Positions 44,600 to 60,700 of a stretch of 64,000 nt of DNA are shown here, piece by piece. The notes beneath the pieces are model-generated. The model was not told where the DNA came from. It worked only from the letters and a program-made list of their open reading frames with translations, and made no database searches. Within the stretch, counting starts at the first letter, position 1; each line of letters opens with the position of its first letter. A program made the position numbers and the translations under genes. This stretch comes from Gigantopelta aegis (taxonomy: Eukaryota; Mollusca; Gastropoda; Neomphalida; Peltospiridae). Location: NCBI RefSeq assembly GCF_016097555.1, contig NC_054701.1, positions 59,489,676-59,553,675 on the forward strand. Reading direction: 5' to 3'.

Positions 44600-47500
44600 C
44601 TGAAATTTTTTGAATAATCATTTAGTACTTGTACAATCAGGGGTTTTATTTCTCAAGAACATCATGTAAAAAAAACTGTTGCAAAACTGCCAAGCTGTGA
44701 GTGTATTCAGTAATAAAATGGCTCTTTCTCCCCACCCCCCCCCCACCCCCCTCCCAAAAAGAAAAAGAAACAAGCATTCTGAGCGTACTGCTACCAAATC
44801 CAACAACTTTTTACATCTCCCATGTACAAGGGCCATAACTCTGTAAAAACAAAAACAAAAAAGAAGACAAATCCCAATGAAAATCAAACTTGATTTGTAA
44901 CTAAATAAAAAGCTCTATACCAAATCTTAGCTAAATATTAGGCACTTGGAGGGAAAAAAGGTATGAAAACTGTATGTGGGACAGACAAGGATGACAAAAC
45001 CCAAGTCCTCTCCATTAAAGACTAATAATTGGAATTGATATCTATACCAGTTTCTCATATGGAAATAACTAAAAGTATTGCTATAACTAATTCTGCAATT
45101 ATGAAATAGAAAAATTCTGAACCCGATAGCCGAGCTCAGTGGTAGAGTACTGACACAAGGGTGAATGTTTCTTGGAACTGATCACCCATGGTGGTCCTAA
45201 CATGTTTTTATACCATTCTAAACAGTAATCCATGATTGACGTATCAAAATTTGTGGTATCTGTTTCAGTTTATGTGAAATGCATATAAAAGATCCTTACT
45301 GCTACTCAATATAGAGTAGTAGAATATGTGGCTGCACAGTTTCCTCTCACTATCTAGACAGAAAATTAAAAATAATTATATCTTGGATACCAAATAGCAA
45401 TAGTTTACAGTAAGATTAGGTATCATTCGTAAAGTCTTACTTTTTTTCCCTTTTAACATTTAAATACTTGAAATTTTAAAGCATTCTCTTTACTTGTTAA
45501 TGAAAACATGAACAAGGATATAGTAGTTCTAAGTTGTTATCAAATGTGTACAAACTACTCACTGGCTTCTTCTCCTTGTTTTTAGCCCAGAGTAACTTCC
45601 GTTTCTGAACTTGTTCTGCATATTTGAGAGGATTCACGGCAGCAGGGTTGTAATATTTTGGTACAGCTACTCCAGTGATCTCTTGAGCCTGCCAACAAGA
45701 GTAAAATTATGTCAACGAGAATTCTACTGCATTATTAAAAACAGATGTCTTTCAAATATTAGTTTTATAATAATTTACTGAAACTTTGATAAATGTGTCC
45801 CAAATTATATTATTTGCTTACAACACAAAGCACATATTTATAAAGCCAATAGACAATTTATTAATATTAAGAATGGGGTGGGACATAGCCCTGTACATTG
45901 GGCTATTTCTCATTCCAGCCAGTGCACCACGACTGGTATATCAAAGGTTGTGGGATGGGATGGTGCATATAAAAGATCCCTTGCTAGTAATGGAAAAATG
46001 TAGCGGGTTCTCTCTCCAAGACTGTCAAAATTACCAAATGTCTGACATCCAATAGCCGATGATTCATAAATCAAGTTTATATTAACAATAACAATGCATT
46101 ATAACAATATACTTAGGAGATATCTATATGAAGTTTTTAGATTTGCGGATGTTGTTGTCTATTTGATCCCGCAAACTTCATTTCTGACCAAACTCAATAT
46201 GGTTATGTCCATTGTAAACGAAAACCCTTGAATCGTCAACTTCGCCTGTTCCAATTGCTAATGACGTCATTAGCTTTCCAGGTGTTATTTTCATTTGATA
46301 CCGGAAAAAGAATGTAATTAAACAATCACAATACAGAACACACTCGCCATCAGTTTACAATATCTTATTAATTAACAACATTTCTGTACAATTCAAGCAA
46401 ATCGCCATGTTATCAGTTGGGTTTTTGGTGGGGGAAGGGTAGAGAGTGTTCTTATTGAAAACAATGTGGCAACTTTTCCCCAAGCTACAAGACTGCAAAG
46501 ATACACATCAATCAATACTGGTTGAACAGAGTCATTATCACATTCTCTTTAAGAGTAAAACAAAATTTATGAAGCAATTTGGATATGAAATACAATATTT
46601 AAAAAAAGAGAGAGGAAAATACATTTTTTTTTTCCACAAAAACAAAAGAAGAAAAAAAAAATCCTAAAATTCGGAGACCAAACTGCCAGCTATAGATGTC
46701 AACAGCATGAAAATAAATATGCATTCAGTCAAACTAAGAGATTACTCTAGTCATACAAACCTTTTGATGCATAGCAGCCATTGTTTGAAGAAGAGCCATC
46801 TGTGGGGTCACGCCAGACATATTTTTGTATATAGCACTAGCATCCAATCTTGCAAGTTTATCTTTCTGAGAGTCTGAAAACAGAATGATTAATATATTTT
46901 AAAGAAATGACAATTAAAATTACATTATCCACCCCCACCTCCACAAACATTAGTGCTAAAATACAGACCAACCATTACCTGAAGCTTATAGTCAAGTTGT
47001 AAAACAAAAAGTACATTTCAAAATCTAATTTCCTATTGGAAGGATACATTATTTATCAAAACAATTAAAATTTTAGGACATGTCTATAAACATTGACCGA
47101 TATATTTTTGTCTAATAACTTTAAAACCCTACCGATGCTATTTATCAAGAGTCGAGTCTAGTGCAGAATGATGATACATACCTTTCTCTTCTCCTTCGCC
47201 CGATGTACCGGCTCCTTGCTCCACAAGCAGTTTGCTAGCATTGAAGAGCTGTTGCCTCATTTTCTCTTTGAAATTAACTGGTTTGTTTTTCGCTGGAACA
47301 TGGGCTCTAGTCACCCGTGGACTTTCTCGATCGTAACTCCGACTTCTGCTGCGATCTCTGCTCCTACTGCGACTATGTCGCCTTGGTTTGTGTTTTCTCT
47401 CTCTGCTCCTACTTCGCCGTCTGTCCTTACTCCTACTGCGTCTTCGGTCCCTTCTTTCTTTGGCTTTACTTGAACTATTTCGCCTATCTCGACTCTTGCT

Positions 47501-50500
47501 CCTGCTTCGTTTTCTTTCGTGACTCTTGCTTCTGCTGCGTTTTCCATCTCTACTTCTGCTTTGCCTGTGCCCTTTACTTCTGCTCGACTTTCTATCTCTG
47601 CTGTGACTTCTTCTCCGATGCCGGTCTTTATGTTTTCTTCTTTCTCGGGATGGTCGTTTCCTATCGTGAGATCTGCTTCTGCTCCGTCGGTGTCTTTTCT
47701 AAAAAAAGAGTACATCAAGTAAATTGGTTTAACAATTTTTAACAATTTTATAAATTTAAATGTCCTGCCTAACAAAGATTGTGTTACCAAAGATACATTC
47801 AAATTATTAAGAGAAAAATTAATATGGAGCGAGATGAACTTCCACAGTTGATGTTGTTACCATTACTTATCACAGTCTTTGCCAGGAAATGAGTAATTAC
47901 TCACGTGGAAAGTTTTAGGATAGCAGCAAAATGAAAGTCTTACCACTAAAATTTTATTTGGAACTTTATGTGACTGCCAATTTAGCACCATATCAGGAGA
48001 GTGATCTTCAGCTTGCCTTTATTTTCTCACAGTAAAAAAAGTTTGTTTGTTTTGCTCAACGAAACCACTAGAGCACATTAATTAATTAATCATCGTCGGC
48101 TACTGAATGTCAAACATTAATTAATTAATCATTGTCGGCTATTGAATGTCAAACATTTGGTCTTTCTGACTCGGAAACATCAGAGGAAACACGCTACATT
48201 TTTTTTAATGCAGCGAGGAATCTTTTATATGCACTTTCCCACAGACAGGAAAGCACATACCATGGCCTTTGTCCAGCTGTGTTGCACTGCTTGGAACAAG
48301 AAAAAACCAATCAGTTGAATGAATTCAGAGAGGTGTTCTGATAGCAAAGACTACCCACATTGAACTGTTCAACTTGGAGATATTTAGTTACACATGGACA
48401 GAAAGATGTAGGGATTTCAATATTTTAGGTGTTGTGATGTCATGATATGCAAGAAAACCCGAAACATATTTTTCCTTTGATAGTGTGGTGATTATGTCAA
48501 TGTATTCATGGCCCGTAAACACCGATGTTTGATATCCCACCGAAAAAAATTTGACAAGGAAAGAAATGTTTTATTTAACGATGCATTCAACACTTTTTAT
48601 TTATGGTTATATGGCGTCAGACATATGGTTAAGGACCACAGATACTGAGAGAGAAAACCTGCTGTCGCCACTTCATGGGCTACTCTCTTCGATTAGCAGC
48701 AAGAGATCTTTTATATGCACCATCCAAGACAGGATAGTACATACCATGGCCTTTGTTACACCAGTTGTGGAGCACTGGCTGGACGAGAAATAGCCCAATG
48801 GGTCCACCGACAGGGATGGATCCTGGACTGACTGCGCATAAAGCAAACACTTTACCACTGGGCTACATACCACCCCTCAAAAAATATTTGGTGTGACAAT
48901 ACTGATTTTAGGCACGAAACAAATGTGGAATTGTATCATAAGCTGTTGAGAAATGATCCCCAATTGAAGAATACTTAAGTCATCAGAACGGAGTCACACT
49001 AATGACATTTCACAATTTCACATTCTCCGTTTGGATTCGTTTCAAAATGTTCCATTAAATGTTTATCAGAATGACACAGGGTAATATATAAAAAGCACAA
49101 CTCAATACTCAGCAATATGGTTTATCTTGCACTCGTGAATTAATGTTGTCCTTCACTTGCCAAAGGCTTGAGGACAACATCAGTTCACTCGCGCTATACA
49201 TACAACATTGCCTGGTACATCCTGGTAGTTGTCTCTACTGCTATCCTAACAATTTACTTCCTTACATCTGAACCATGCCGTCTTCTATCCCTTGATCTCG
49301 ATCTCGAGTGTCTACCTTCAGAGGATCTGCGTCGTTTTACAGATGGTGACTGTGACTTTGATCTCGACTTCTTGTGTGCTGCCGATAATGGGGACTTTGA
49401 TTTGGATCTAGATTTACTCTTTTCAACTGGTGACGGTGACCTGGACCTTGAACTTGACCTAGAAAGATGTTGTCCTGCAGGTGAGGTCGATCTAGACTTG
49501 GGACTGGAAGCATCCTGAGAAAATACAAGGAAGAAACAACGATGGCGTTATTTTTATGCACCAAATTATTTAACACCAATTGATCAGGTGCAAATAATAT
49601 TTTAAAAATATAGTGTATTAAAAATATATACATACATATCAATATTTCTTCTATGCAACCAAAGAATAATACACAAATATACAGCTCGCACATTGCAAAC
49701 AAATCAGACAATATAATTCCAGTGCAAATCGTATCAGTGCTATAGCAGCAATGTTATCAGTGAAGCATACAAAACTTCACTTGTAAGGCATAAAAATTCT
49801 AAATAAAGCATAACTTTAAATGTGTTGACATGTTTTCTTAACTATGTAATCAGTATATGGAACCATTTACCTATCCAGTCAGTTCCTTTAAAGATGCAAA
49901 TTCATATTATAAATTTTAGTATTGCTATATTACTACAATTGTGTTAGTTATTTTTAATTGACTATTTTGATGGTAAGTTCACCTACTCTGGTTAAAATGG
50001 ATCAACTTGATTCAATTTTATTTTTAATTTCCTAATATTTGACAAAGCTTAAAGCAAATATACATCTGCTCAGTATGAATGAGAATTCTCATTTTAATTT
50101 GTTACACTAAATTTGTCTTTTTATAAACCAGCTATGGGCTAGTTTATAAAAAAGTTAGTTTATTTTGCTTAACGACACCACTAGAGTAATTTGTTTTATT
50201 CATCGACTACTTATGTCGAACATTTTATAATTCTAGAGAGGAAATCCACTACATTTTGCTATTAAAAGCAAGGGACCTGTTATATGCACTATCCCACAGA
50301 CAGGATAGCACATACCATGGCATTTGATATACCAGTCATGAGATTTGGGCTAGATGCATCTCATTTCTTATTATAAACCTCTACATCTACACCATATTGT
50401 TGGAAACATCAACATGTATTTTTCAACTTATTTTTAAAAAATAACTTCCAAATGCTTAACATTGTAAAATTATACTTTGATCTATAATGTGAATTATTAA

Positions 50501-51733
50501 TATTATTGTTTCCCGGGCATTAGATAGACAATAACATCTGCAAAACTAATAACTTTATTAGTAAGTGACATCATTAGAAAGTGAGACAGGCCAAGATAAC
50601 TGTTTAAGAGTTAGATCGTAACCAGGTATTTCTATGGAAATAATACAACACATTCCATTGGCTCCATGGAAAAATGTTTCAGTTTAACATGAACACAATA
50701 CCTGAGGTCAAAAATTGCACTTGTGATAATAAAATAGACAACAGCCACAAATCTAAAAAAATCCTTATGGTCATCTCCTCAATTTACCCCTACCATTTGG
50801 TGCCGAGTGCATATTAAACCATTTTAAAAAATACCCCCCAACAAACAATATGTGCTCCACTCAGACCAATGAATTGAAATTAAAAGTTTATACAGCTGAA
50901 AAAAAATTCTTCACAAATTTTCATAACAATCTCTGCTACATAAAGTAAACACAGTGCTATGATCAATATCTATAAGTATATTTTCTCACAACACCAACCC
51001 AAAATTCACCAATTCAGTATACTGAACTTTTAAAAATGTGACCAAGCCATAGATGGATTGGTTTATACTGCAGTTACTGGTGTATCCAGAGGATGTTTAT
51101 TCGTGGACAATCAAACATTACTGTACTTTGCACAGATACAGAGAATACCGAGTATGCTTGTAAAACACTGAAATACATTTCCCCACACAGACTATTAGTA
51201 ACCTCCCTCCATTGAAACTACTCACCTGAGGCTTGACTTACTGAAGTGACAACAAATCCGTTGTCACCTGCTGTGATATTACGGCCAGGTCTTAAGATGC
51301 TCTGCGTACCTATATGATATGGCAAGTAGTTGGTTAGAATTGCTGAATAGCACAAATATTATGACTCAACGAGTCAAAGCTCCAACGATATATAATCTTT
51401 CTAGTTATTTCTAAGCTGACACTTCAGGATTCGATAATAGTTTTAAGTGTTAACAAAATCTTCTCTCTTTTTTTTCCATAACAGGTAGAGATAATTTTTT
51501 TGAAACTGTGTCATGGAAAGCGGTTTTGAAATGGAAAACAATCCGGTTTTCAAGTTTCAATACATATATTTTAATCCAGCTAACTGAGCAAAATAAGGTG
51601 CTGTTGAAACAATGTTTTTAAAACCCATCAACATGTAAGTTAATAAAATTTGGCTACATCCCTAACTTGAGAATTTATTTTAGGAAGGGAATAAGAGAAA
51701 TTCGTATTTCTTATGAATCATATTGCAATTTTA

Positions 51734-51774
<41 letters not shown>

Positions 51775-54700
51775 GCATAAATTTTTTTTTTAGATAATTT
51801 TGTTCAACAGTTTAAAATGTAGTTGAAACAGGGATAATTACATAAGAGATTTTTATACATACTTTTGTGTCATACTGATTTTACAAAACTAATGTCAGGA
51901 TTCTTGCATTGCCCAATAAGAGCAAGAGTAATACATGAATCTCGACACAAGTTTAATAAAATCAGTACGATTCACAAACAGGAGTGTAATAATTTATTAT
52001 CCATATTATTTGGGGGTTTTAATGAATAACAGACCGTTCACGAAATGACATCATATTTCACAGGCAGTCTCGAGGACTGGGGAAGCAACGTCATGTTATT
52101 AAGCAATTACGACATTGCCGTTTGTTATTACACAAGTGCTTTATATGATTTTCATTAACTCTTGTTATGTTGAACTATTTGCATAATAAATGCAAGTAAT
52201 GATACTAACCCAGGAAAGGTCTACGTTTTTGTCATTTTTCATAGATGTGCAGTATTTGCTTTATAAATTATTGGAAACTATCTAATTTAATCTAATTTAA
52301 GGAAAACATTTTTTAAAATATTGAAATCAGGATTGCAAAGTAATACATTTTATTAATTTACTAGCACCAATATAATTCAGAAACATTCTCCCAACTGAAT
52401 TTATTATTAGTTTCCAAGTACCTGTATTTTAATCTATTCAGTTAATTTTTCTAGTGGCACCTATGATAGTCCACTTGCACACAATTTATGATTATTTATA
52501 GAGGGATATAGATCACTTATTTTTCAAATGCTTTAGTGTTTAGTGTAGCTTTTTTGACATGGACATGTGTTGAAAAATATGTATGATGGGGGCGACGGCT
52601 CAGTTGTAGGAACGCTTTTGAAATATTTCACTGTATTAAAATCACAACTAACATTATGGTGATTTGCTTTCAATGACACAGCATTTTGCCAGGACTGGCA
52701 TCATAAAGCATTATTTTTCACATTAACACAACCCTCCCGTTTGCCTGTTACCTTCAACGGATTTTCGTCTTCAATCTTCTCTTCTGAGACTGAAGCATAT
52801 GCTCTAGGCATCGCACAATTTCGACTGTGCCCTGCACTTTTATCTGAAAAAACAATAAAAACTAAGTCAGAAAATATGGCAACTTTACATACAAAAAAAA
52901 ACAACATACTAAATTAAAACAAAAGTTGCCAAACTGAGGCAAAGGACAAAACTTTAAGATGCTACTGCATCTATTAATAAACATAGCATATACCTCTCCA
53001 TTGCAGAGTCGGCAAAAATACCAGTATGTACCAACATTATAGTTCATGAAATCTACAACTCTTAGTTACACCTACTACTTCAAAGAAAAACAAAACATCA
53101 GGACACTTTACATAGAGATGAACACAAAAAAATAAATTTAAAAAATGCAATTTGGCTACACATCCTCTTTTATAGGTTTTTCCAAATTGCAAACAATATT
53201 TTTTTATTAGCCTGAATTTTGAATTTTCAGGTTTACACGCTTAAGTAAATGATAATTCTGTGAGTACCGCCAGAGCATTATTATACATGTCCCTACCAGA
53301 TACAAAAACTGTTCTCCTCCTGAGATCAAGAGACAAAGCTCCTTTCAAAATGGGTAAATCATCCTGTACAGGATAACGCTATACAAAATTTTACTTTAAT
53401 ATCCAAGACTTTAGAAAAAAAGTAGTTTGTTTTATTTAACGACGCCACTAGAGCACATTGATTTTTATCTTATCCTCGGCTATTGGACGTCAAACATATG
53501 GTCATTTTGACACTGTTTTGAAGAGGAAACCCGCTGTCGCCACATAGGCTACTCTTTTTTCGACAGGCAGCAAGGGATCTTTTATTTGCGCTTCCCACAG
53601 GCAGGATAGCACAAACCATGGCCTTTGTTGAACCAGTTATGGATCACTGGTCGGTGCAAGTGGTTTACACCTACCCATTGAGCCTTGCGGAGCACTCACT
53701 CAGGGTTTGGAGTCGGTATCTGGATTAAAAATCCCATGCCTCGACTGGGATCCGAACCCAGTACCTACCAGCCTGTAGACCGATGGCCTGCCACGACGCC
53801 ACCGAGGCCGGTCTCCAAGACTTTAGATTGCAAAGTCACAACGGTAAAGGGTGTTAAAAATAAGTATGCCCCAAAAATGTGCCCCAAACAACTATACACA
53901 TATCGACTACTAAACAATTTCAACTCAAAAACTAAGCCTAAATTAGCTTGAAATAACTCAAATGCATTTCTCAATATAGACAAAACTTCAAACCACTTCC
54001 GCTTCATCCTCCTTAAAGATCTCGCTATGCTCAGAACAAATAAAAAATATGTGTCATCTAAAGCCCTGAAAATCTAGAGGCATTGTGAAAAAATGTTTGA
54101 AAAACTACATTTGGGACAGAGACAAAATCTACAGTCCACTTCGGTTGGACTGGAAGGGGACTAATAATACCAGGCACTAATCTAGGACTGACGAAAACAA
54201 GGAATGAGTGAACATTTTCATCGGGTTTCGTGACCAGATGCTACTAGTTTATTAACGTAATAAACGTTATGCAAAACAAGTGAATATTTTTCATCAAAGT
54301 TGTGTTAAGCAATTGATAATTAATTTGTTATATATATTAAAATGAAAGTAATAAGTAGTGTGTTCTTGCATTACTGTAAATGGCGACATCATAATTTGAT
54401 GAAATATTCTGTTCACCCAGAGCCAGCTTTGGGTGTGACACAAGTTGAATGTCCAGTACCATGCCAAAGTGAAACAAGGGACCAAAAAGGTGCTAAGTGA
54501 GCTTATACTAAGCTATACACACAATGACAGCTGAAGTAGTCAATTCTAAAGTGAGCTATGTCAAAACAAGTTGGGTGTCTTGACAACTGTTGTGTGATTT
54601 TGTTTTTAAAATTGGATGACAACTTTCAGCTTCTTATTATTGTTAACATCTCTGTAACTTGTCTAACTATAAGTGAAAGAACAGAAGCGACTAGATTAGT

Positions 54701-57700
54701 GCCTGAATACTAATGATTTTTAATGAGATGAATAATGCTTATTTCAGTACATGATTTGCAAGGACTTTCACAACCCATGAGCAATGAAGTTTAAAAACAA
54801 AACATATACCAGTGTTCTATATCAGTTTTCTGCATTGTTCCTTTCCAGCCAATAATATTACTAGTGTAACACAAAGCACTCATCACATATTTGCATTTAT
54901 GTTCTTTGGCAAAAATACTAAGTTTACAATTTAAGAACACAAAGTTTTTACCGACAAAAGATTGTGGCTCAAAAAGGGAAGAAAATGACATTCAACAAGG
55001 ACAAGAATAGTTTTGGGCTGTGCAAAACTTCAAAATTCCAAAAATGTCCTAAAATATTTTCATCTGTTTAAAAACAAAAAATAAATCAAGATTTTCCCCC
55101 TCCTTCTGCCACCATGATAAAATTTAATGAATTATCAGCATGACTCAAATTCTGTGTGTATCTTGCACAATTTTTTTCTACAAAATAGTAGTTTAAAAAA
55201 CCCACTTAGTGTGTTTTATACACAACAAAAAAAATCCCAAATCTTTGCAGGACCATCAGCCAAGATCAGACTTTTTTTTTCTGACAAAACATTCTGAGTG
55301 ATAAATATGGCAAAAATCAGTGAAAAAATATTTTTTTAAAAGAAACACCCAGACAAAACTTCATGTTAATTAACTATAAACCACTGTTTTCAAGTTTACC
55401 CTTACAAGCAAATAATTCAAAATGTTTCCATGTCTATAACTAAAGTCTGTCTCATCCTCCTATAGAAATGTTTTTTGTAAATAATTTTGGTTTGATTTGA
55501 CGTTCGAAAAAAAGTAAAAGTGTTTTGGAAATAACAAGAAATGACCAGTGTTTTATGCAATTAGAAAAATATTTGGTTCAGAAATAAATAAAACTAATAC
55601 ATACCATAGTAAGAAATCAATGCTTAATGGCCACCATTTTGGTTTTATATCCTTTTAATTACTTTTCTTCAAAGCAAACAGAAATTATTTACAAAATCCA
55701 TTTTTATGGGATGGAATGGACTATAGTACATATATTTGTTCATTAGAATACAAAATAACAAAAAGCACAGATACTATACAGCAGTAAACATTAATACATG
55801 TCAGCTGTGTGAGCGAGCGACGGTTCAGTTGGGTCGCATCGTCTAATGTGATCTAGGCTAAACTGAATTAAAAATTAAAGTTTGTTTTGTTTAATGACAA
55901 GAGCATACCGATTTATTAATCATCCGATATACGATGTCAAACATTTGGTAATTTTGACATATAGTCTTAGAGGAAACCTGCTACATTTTTCCATTGGTCT
56001 TTAATATGCACCATCCCAGATAGGATAGCACATACTACAGTCTTTGCCATACCAGTCATGGTGCACTGGCTGGAATGAATAACTGAATTAATTCTATTTC
56101 AAGATTCAACACTAAACATGGTTACCAAACTGACAAGTAATAATATATATATATTACGCATGTGCTTGTATTTGTACATGTCTTAAGTTTGAAATGAATA
56201 TTAAATATTCTACATTTAATACATACAAGGCAGATTTTAAATATAATTTGTAAACTGAATACATGGATCTTGTTAAAAGATGGCAGTTCACTTTTAAAAA
56301 GTGTAAAAGATTAACTGACAAACTGCTGCTTAAAATTCTAATTTAAACACTGGCATCATATCTCAAAACTAAAAACCCCCAGTACAGTACAGGTTTCAAC
56401 AAAAATATAAAAAGTTGTAGATAACAGTTTAAAATCAATTCAAACTTCCAACGCAACTTTAAATAGTCCTCAAAAAGAAAAGTAGGTGCCAAGGGTTGCT
56501 CAAAGTATAGAAAGTTAGGCCATATACAATAAGTGAAAGAAAAACTTTTAAATTATGTAAAACTTTTTCCAAGTTCATGAACAATTCACACCCAGTTATT
56601 CCTATACCATCAAACAAACAAATCTTGACTAGTGTTGTCTTCTCTTAAAATTATTTTGTTTTTAACAGTTTTTAAGGTGACAAAAATCATTCCTTTGTAA
56701 GCATGTTTATCCATTTGTTGGGTCAAAACAGTTTTCAAATATTACGGCGAGTCAATTTGATTACAAGTACTGTACCTTTTTTCCATAATACTATTCACAC
56801 CTTACCAACCCAGAACATGGTAATAACTGCATTCATCTTCAAGCAATCTGAGTAACTCAGTCATCAGAAGCGCAGTCAGTCTAGTGTGACATGTACATGT
56901 GAGAAAAAAATGTCTATTAAAATTGGATCTTTTGAGCGAAAAAAAAAAAGAAAGAAAGAAAGAATGTCAACTGATGCAACAAGGTTTAATTTTAATATTT
57001 TAATTGATTTATAGATTACGTTTTAAACCAGTGATGACATATTACACATTACAGCTAAAGTTTTACATAAAAACATTACCAATATTACAAATTTAAATAC
57101 GAACATTCAAGTACAATGGACACCATCATTACATGGTAATTGGTGTACACACTAGATGACTTTTTTAAAATAATTTTTTAAAAGAAAAGAAAAAGGAACC
57201 AACACACATGACTACTACTCATTCTCACAGATCCGCAAAACATGAATTCTTTAAAATGACAACAGAAAAAAACCACACCAAAAAACCTAACTTTTAATAT
57301 TGAAGAAGTAAATTACATCAATGAACTATGAAGTCAACCCGAATGACTGAAATCACACCTCATAATTCACTTTCCTCGTTTTAGTAACATTTGACACTAA
57401 GCAATGACAGTTTGTGTCCAGGTGACCTTTTGTTTGTGAACGGTTATTTTAATAGCAGCAGCTTTGCAAACAAATATTTATACCTCAGTGTTTTGGATGA
57501 TTGACAGGTCACCTGGAACAATAGAGAAAGCCAGGCAACTGTAGATTCAGTTGGAACTTAAAGTGATGTACAGTACCTGGGACCAATGTCACAAATTGCT
57601 GTAAACCTAATTTTGTATATATAATATAAACCTAAATCTCTGACTGGAAAATAATTTTAAGTACAAACAGTATAATTAATAAAGTTCAAAAACAAATTTG

Positions 57701-60700
57701 TTCCGTCCTTTTGTGATCTGCGCAGTATTCTTTTACGTGAAATAGATTACAAAAATATTAATGGCAAAACGTATGTATGTAAACTTACAATGTTTTGTGA
57801 AATTGGCTCCTGGATATTTTAAGTCAAACAAGCATTCTGTTGAAAATTTTTAAACATTTATTCAGAATGAGCACATGCCAGAAAGGCACGCAAATTACTA
57901 TAAAAACAATAAATCATAATTAACAGGTAATGACAGTAAACTTATATAATTAATAAACACATTGCCCATTGGTGAACAAATCTAAATAGTTTTACCTTCA
58001 CTCCAGACTACCATGAATTTGCCACATCACACCATTACTATACAATTGTTCATGTATAAAAATATTTTTGTGAAATAGTCATATTTACATGCACTATATT
58101 GTGATAAAGAATGTTATTATTTCTTAATTAAATATATCAAAATGAAATTTGCAACTTTTTACTCTCAGATCTAATTTTGCTTAATTCTAAAGAGATAAAA
58201 TCTAATAAAACAGAACCTGATTCAACAGATGAAGCTCTTGAACCAGATGAGGATGATGACGAACTGGATGACGGTCTAGACTGCCTGACCGGTGATGCAG
58301 TCATTTTGGTGAGTATTGGCATAGATTCGTCGTCATCACTGTCCAAGTCCATTGGGGCCTCTCCTATAGCAGGAGTCAACGAAGGAGGGGCCACACTAAC
58401 TGGCGGAACAGCACAAGGCACAGTCTCTTGCTGTCCACCAATCATTTTCTCAAATGATTCCCATTCAGCCTCAAGATTACTTGCATTGTCGTTCAAAGAA
58501 CCGCCATCCAATTTAGTCGGCATCTGAAAATAAAAATAGCTACATGTAATCAGGAATTTACCGGACGCACAAAACTTGCGTATAGGACGCACTAAAATTT
58601 AACTGAACCCACAACTATAGATGACATTTTCAGTAACCCTGTCCACTAGCAAAGACCGATCATTCTGTGTAACACTGGATTTCTTTTCTATCTATAAACC
58701 ACGTATTCAAATGGGGTTTTCCCCATATCGAAAAATAAGTTTTAATCTCTGGTAACACTGCATCTTTATCCTTTGCTGTGCTTAATCGGGTCAAGTTGGT
58801 AATTTCCGGAAAGAGATCGTGGATTTGTGATCATTCAGAACTTCAAGTTACACACCTAACACAATCGGAAATCCCTGGTCAAATAAAACAAATTGGCTAA
58901 AATAAATGTTCCGATTGCATTGACAAACAAGTAGTACGATTAATAACAACGCATGGTATTTCGAGTGTCATTTAGCTTGCAGGAAATGTTTGAAATAATT
59001 ATATTTTAGACCAAGTCTTTCCAAAGCTTCATATTCAGTTACGGGTACCAGATGCTCACCCAATCCCCAAAATACTGTTTGCCCAATTCACTCTAAGTGA
59101 CAGTTTGCCTCCAGGGCTTCTAGATTATGGTAGCCCACTCCCATGGCTAGTGATATTCAATGTTGGGCTAGTAGAATATTTGTATAGATATGATAAGTAC
59201 ATTAAATTGTTTTCAAAACTTTATACAGACTATCGGTATCTAATAAAATTATTGTTACATGGTTGACAGGGTTAAGAAAATTACAATTTAGTTAAAATTA
59301 AGGCATTACGCCATTAGACTTAGTTTGAGTAGTTTTACCTGTATGGTTTTCGATTACATGAGTATAACCCCCTCCCCCATCAATGATTAGGGTAGTTTTA
59401 GGTATAGGGTTAGGATTGGTCAAAGGCTCATGTAATCGAAAACCATACAGGTAAAACTACTAAAACTAAGTCTAATGGCGTAATTTTAACTAAATTGTAG
59501 GTACGTGATCAACCAGCACCGCATCATTAGCGCAGTGGGCTTTAATAGCTGTGACGCAAAATCGCCGCTCTGCAAAACAGTCGCTATAAATAAAAGCATT
59601 CTGGTTGGTTAATACGGGGATTATCCTGTAGTGTCATGGGTTGTAGGTAGATGCTTTCATTGCCGAGTGCGGGGATTTCGGAAAAAAAATTGTCGGTAAA
59701 AAATTACAGAAGATATCAAATGCTGAACATCCTACATCATAGAAATCATCAAAGTTCTCTTCTAAAATAAGCGTGGTCCTTTTTGTTTATATATTAATAC
59801 ATATTTTTATGAAGTTTGATCAATTTTGAATGTGGCGAACGTAGTCTACGAAGTCGTGGAAAAAAACTTAATTTTCCGAAATAGAGCACAAAAGTTCTGA
59901 AAATGCCCGATGTTCAAGGTTGAAATAATGTCACTTACATTATAGAAATCATTTTCAAAATATATTTTAATATTGCTCATACATTTATTATTAATGAATA
60001 TGTGCCACAATGTTGTAAAAAATGTTGTTATCTCAAGGATGTTTGCAGATTATAAAATGTCCATCTGAAAAGTGAAAGGAAGCCATTTCAGGTTGATCAC
60101 GGTCGCGTGACCAGTTTTCTTAATACTCATTGGTCCATTGGTAATGTTTACAAAACAAATCCACGTGTAGTAGTGACAATAATTTGTTCTGATTTGATTT
60201 TTGTTAGCTAGAGAAAAATAAATTGGTACAATTAGTATTATTAATAAAAATAATTATTGTTATATACTGAATTTATTTTTTAAAATAACATTTTATGCTA
60301 AATTTGCCATAATTAAATTGATTAATAAGAATAATAATGAACATTAAAATGTAATAAAAAATTAATATATATTTTGTATTATGGGTAAATCATAATTAGC
60401 TCACACACACACACACACACACACACAGGGCTAGAAATGAAAAAAAAAATCTACATGCACCAGGTGCATGCTGAAAAAAAAGTTACATGCACCATTAAAA
60501 TTCTGCATCCACCAAAAATAAGGTAAATCCTGTTAACAATGAGGAAAATATTATTTTAATTACCTTGATTACAGTGTTGATTGTCATTTTCTTTTTAATA
60601 TAACTGTCACTATCACTGTCTGACATCCATGCTGGATCAGTCACTGTCGGGGAGGGGGGGGGGGGGGTCTTTTTGCGTTTATTACTGATTCTTGATCAAA

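Noticed and set aside
47311-47802. Acidic minus-strand frame and Cys/Phe-rich plus-strand frames
   Set aside because: These are other frames of the RS-repeat exon of RSRC2; the RS frame has correct splice phases and clear homology.
49168-49518. Plus-strand Asp/Leu-rich frame
   Set aside because: It is the antisense shadow of the RSRC2 RS exon at 49266-49514.
51254-51303. Exon ending at the CCTCAG/GTGAGT donor near 51232
   Set aside because: Using that donor puts the RS exon out of frame; the TTCA/GTAAGT donor at 51241 keeps phase.
58177-58527. Plus-strand frame opposite the WESFEK exon
   Set aside because: The minus strand has a good acceptor, sensible composition and matching phases; the plus frame is its shadow.
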